The notes under the pieces are model-generated. The model saw only the letters and a list, made by a program, of their open reading frames with translations. It was not told the origin of the DNA and did no database searches. A DNA stretch of 64,000 bases, taken from contig SAJS01000007.1 of the NCBI GenBank assembly GCA_004017535.1, forward strand, positions 124,001 through 188,000. The letters run 5' to 3'. Made by a program: the position numbers and the translations under genes. Shown here piece after piece: positions 62,590 through 64,000 of the stretch. Origin of the DNA: Mesorhizobium sp. (GTDB lineage Bacteria; Pseudomonadota; Alphaproteobacteria; Rhizobiales; Rhizobiaceae). The number at the start of each line of letters is the position of its first letter. Position 1 is the first letter of the stretch.

Positions 62590-63477
62590 CTACTTGATCA
62601 GCGGCAGCAGCGTTTCGGCGGTGATGCGCATCTGGTCGGTGTAGAATTTCTCCGTAAGCACGCTGGAGCCGTGGTCCTGGATGAATTTGAGCTGCTCGGG
62701 CGAGATGTCGACTGGATTGCGCTCGACCATGTCCGGATAGGGCGCGGCCGGCGTGCGGTCGACGGGCGCGACGAATTCATTGGTCAGCGCGCCGTCATAG
62801 CCGACTTCCTTCAGAGTGCGCACGATCTTCGGCCAGTCGATCTGGCCAAGGCCGGCGGCGAAGCGGTTGTTATCGGCGACATGGAAGTCGAACAGGCGCT
62901 TGCCGACCTGGCGGATCGCGTCATAGACGTTAAATTCCTCCATGTGGATGTGGTAGGCGTCGAGGCAGACGCCGCATTCGGGGCTCACCGCGTCGGCGAG
63001 CGCCAACGCCTGGGCGCCGCGGTTGAAGAGATAGGTCTCGAAGCGGTTCAGCGGCTCGATGGCGATCCGGACGCCGACCTTCTTGGCATGGGTGAAGCAC
63101 TCGCGCGTGGCGTCGACCACCCAGCCCCATTCCTCCGCCTCGGTGCCGTCCGGCACCACCTTGCCGACGGTTGCGGGCACCAGCGTGATGATCTCGCCGT
63201 CGAGCTCGCTCACCATGGTGAGCACGTCCTTGACATATTGGACGGAGCGCTCGCGCTGGCCCTGGTTCTTGGCGGCGAGGTTGCGTTCGCCGAGCATCAG
63301 CGTCACCGAACCCCAGCAGCGGATGCCATACTCGTTCAGGAGCGCGCGCGTCTCCTTGGTCTTGTACTGCTCGGGCTCGCCGGAAATCTCGATGGATTCG
63401 TAGCCGAACTTCTTGATGCGCTTCAGCGTCACCTCGAGCGGCTCCGCCCGCATCCAATTGTGCGTCGAAAGATGCAT
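62590..63477 (-). CDS. sugar phosphate isomerase/epimerase-family TIM barrel
   Basis: A 295-residue protein of the AP-endonuclease-2-like barrel family, which includes tagatose/psicose 3-epimerase. It shows FGYESIEISGEPEQY, WGSVTLMLGERN, RIAIEPLNRFETYLFNRG with the metal-binding Glu, CLDAYHIHMEE with Asp and His, and FHVADNNR, then ALTNEFVAPVD. ATG 63477 begins MHLSTHNWM. First gene of the line running through the enolase-type, GntR and dehydrogenase genes, with operators in its upstream region. Confidence 0.85.
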   Translation of the reverse strand: MHLSTHNWMRAEPLEVTLKRIKKFGYESIEISGEPEQYKTKETRALLNEYGIRCWGSVTLMLGERNLAAKNQGQRERSVQYVKDVLTMVSELDGEIITLVPATVGKVVPDGTEAEEWGWVVDATRECFTHAKKVGVRIAIEPLNRFETYLFNRGAQALALADAVSPECGVCLDAYHIHMEEFNVYDAIRQVGKRLFDFHVADNNRFAAGLGQIDWPKIVRTLKEVGYDGALTNEFVAPVDRTPAAPYPDMVERNPVDISPEQLKFIQDHGSSVLTEKFYTDQMRITAETLLPLIK

Positions 63478-63583
63478 GGTCTATCCTTCCCAGAATTCGC
63501 CTGTCACATTTTACCCCGCGACGCCTCGAACAGAGGCGGCCGCACGTTTCCTCCCCAAGGCGTTGCCAGGTTTTCCTCGAAAC

Positions 63584-63594
63584 TGGTTCGACCA
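63584..63594. promoter_or_regulatory. operator TGGT-TCG-ACCA
   Basis: TGGTTCGACCA, spacer TCG as in the site at 48328. It lies about 110 bases upstream of the barrel-protein gene on the minus strand. Confidence 0.65.
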
Positions 63595-63744
63595 ATTGGG
63601 CCTATCATGACGTCTACAGCAAATTTTCATGCCCGGCAAGAAGTGGGCAGGGGAAGCTGAATGCGCCTGACAATGCTATGATTTAATAAGGCAATTTCAC
63701 ATTTCTAATTGCTGGTCCGCGGCTTCTTCCAGCTTTTCAGGCGC

Positions 63745-63777
63745 TTGACCGAACTACGGGATTTGGTAATACCAGAA
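63745..63777 (+). promoter_or_regulatory. TTGACC promoter overlapped by TTGGTAATACCAGA
   Basis: TTGACC (63745-63750) and TAATAC (63767-63772, 16-base spacer) lie around TTGGTAATACCAGA (63763-63776), the same promoter-operator layout as at 48489-48520. Distance to the downstream start is about 100 bases. Confidence 0.6.
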
Positions 63778-63876
63778 TGACATGGCGCTCAGATGCCGCC
63801 AGGACTGATCAAACAGGCTGGCCCTCGCTTCAATCGGCGCTATGCTTGGTTCGCGAAAACAATAGGGAGGATGCCG

Positions 63877-64000
63877 ATGCCGACGACGATGAAGGGACCC
63901 GGCCTGTTTCTGGCGCAGTTCGCGGGCGATGCCGCCCCGTTCAATTCGCTGTCTTCGATCACCAAATGGGCGGCCGGGCTCGGCTACAAGGGCGTGCAGA
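63877..64000 (+). CDS. sugar isomerase/epimerase-like protein, 5' part only
   Basis: The first 41 residues are present before the window ends: MPTTMKGPGLFLAQF, then SSITKWAAGLGYKGVQ, the usual start of an AP-endonuclease-2-like barrel protein (first strand and first helix). ATG 63877 follows AGGGAGG at a 7-base spacing. It is divergent from the other barrel protein and likely regulated by the same operators. Confidence 0.65.
   Translation, partial: MPTTMKGPGLFLAQFAGDAAPFNSLSSITKWAAGLGYKGVQ

Larger units (their letters stand above)
63478..63876. other. divergent regulatory region with two operator-like sites
   Basis: About 400 bases between two barrel-protein genes reading apart. It carries CTGGT-TCG-ACCA (63583-63594) near the left gene and TTGGTAATACCAGA with an upstream TTGACC (63745-63777) near the right gene. 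No gene was seen. Confidence 0.6.

Overview
The window looks like chromosome or large-replicon DNA of a rhizobium, most like Mesorhizobium or a close relative in the Phyllobacteriaceae. The grounds are high GC, dense ABC-transporter and catabolic operons with ATGA or GTGA stop/start overlaps, and several families of short palindromic repeats of the kind scattered through Rhizobiales genomes. This assignment is inference from gene content; no rRNA, tRNA or CRISPR array was recognised.

Left part (1-13.4 kb), accessory in character: an MscS-type channel; a tyrosine recombinase broken by two single-base deletions; a CHASE2 adenylate/guanylate cyclase with a secreted partner, divergent from a caspase-like peptidase; a divergent GH10-like glycoside hydrolase; an XRE regulator opposite an unknown gene; and a large serine recombinase coupled to a 91-residue protein. 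The recombinase frame runs through two terminator-like hairpins.

Middle (13.4-37.3 kb), nitrogen and sugar-acid catabolism: a PuuA-like glutamine synthetase homologue; a GntR/SDR pair divergent from mannonate dehydratase; then one tightly overlapped operon (26.5 to 18.1 kb, minus strand) with a BMP-type ABC importer, a biuret-hydrolase homologue, a second cysteine hydrolase, a cupin and allophanate hydrolase. This reads as a complete uptake-and-degradation route for biuret, possibly triuret, to ammonia and CO2, with a divergent GntR regulator and palindromic operator candidates. A LuxR-type regulator is divergent from a polyamine-type importer, SDR, second PuuA homologue, PuuB-like oxidase and DeoR-type regulator.

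Right part (37.3-64 kb): a Dpp-type peptide importer operon ending in an aminothiazoline-carboxylate-hydrolase-family gene and divergent from an M24 peptidase; a split version of the plant Tm-1 architecture (UPF0261 plus TIM-barrel protein) with a cupin and a TetR regulator; a sugar or polyol ABC importer with two ATPases and a 73-residue membrane protein; a decaying AraC/MFS locus; nitroreductase, GFA protein and amidase; and an enolase-superfamily/2-hydroxyacid-dehydrogenase/GntR/isomerase set. A motif ATCTGGT-N3-ACCAGAT recurs at three of these loci and suggests one shared FadR-type regulator. A roughly 150 bp palindromic element sits in frame inside the peptide-transporter ATPase gene, with a sister copy 2.2 kb away in the same operon.
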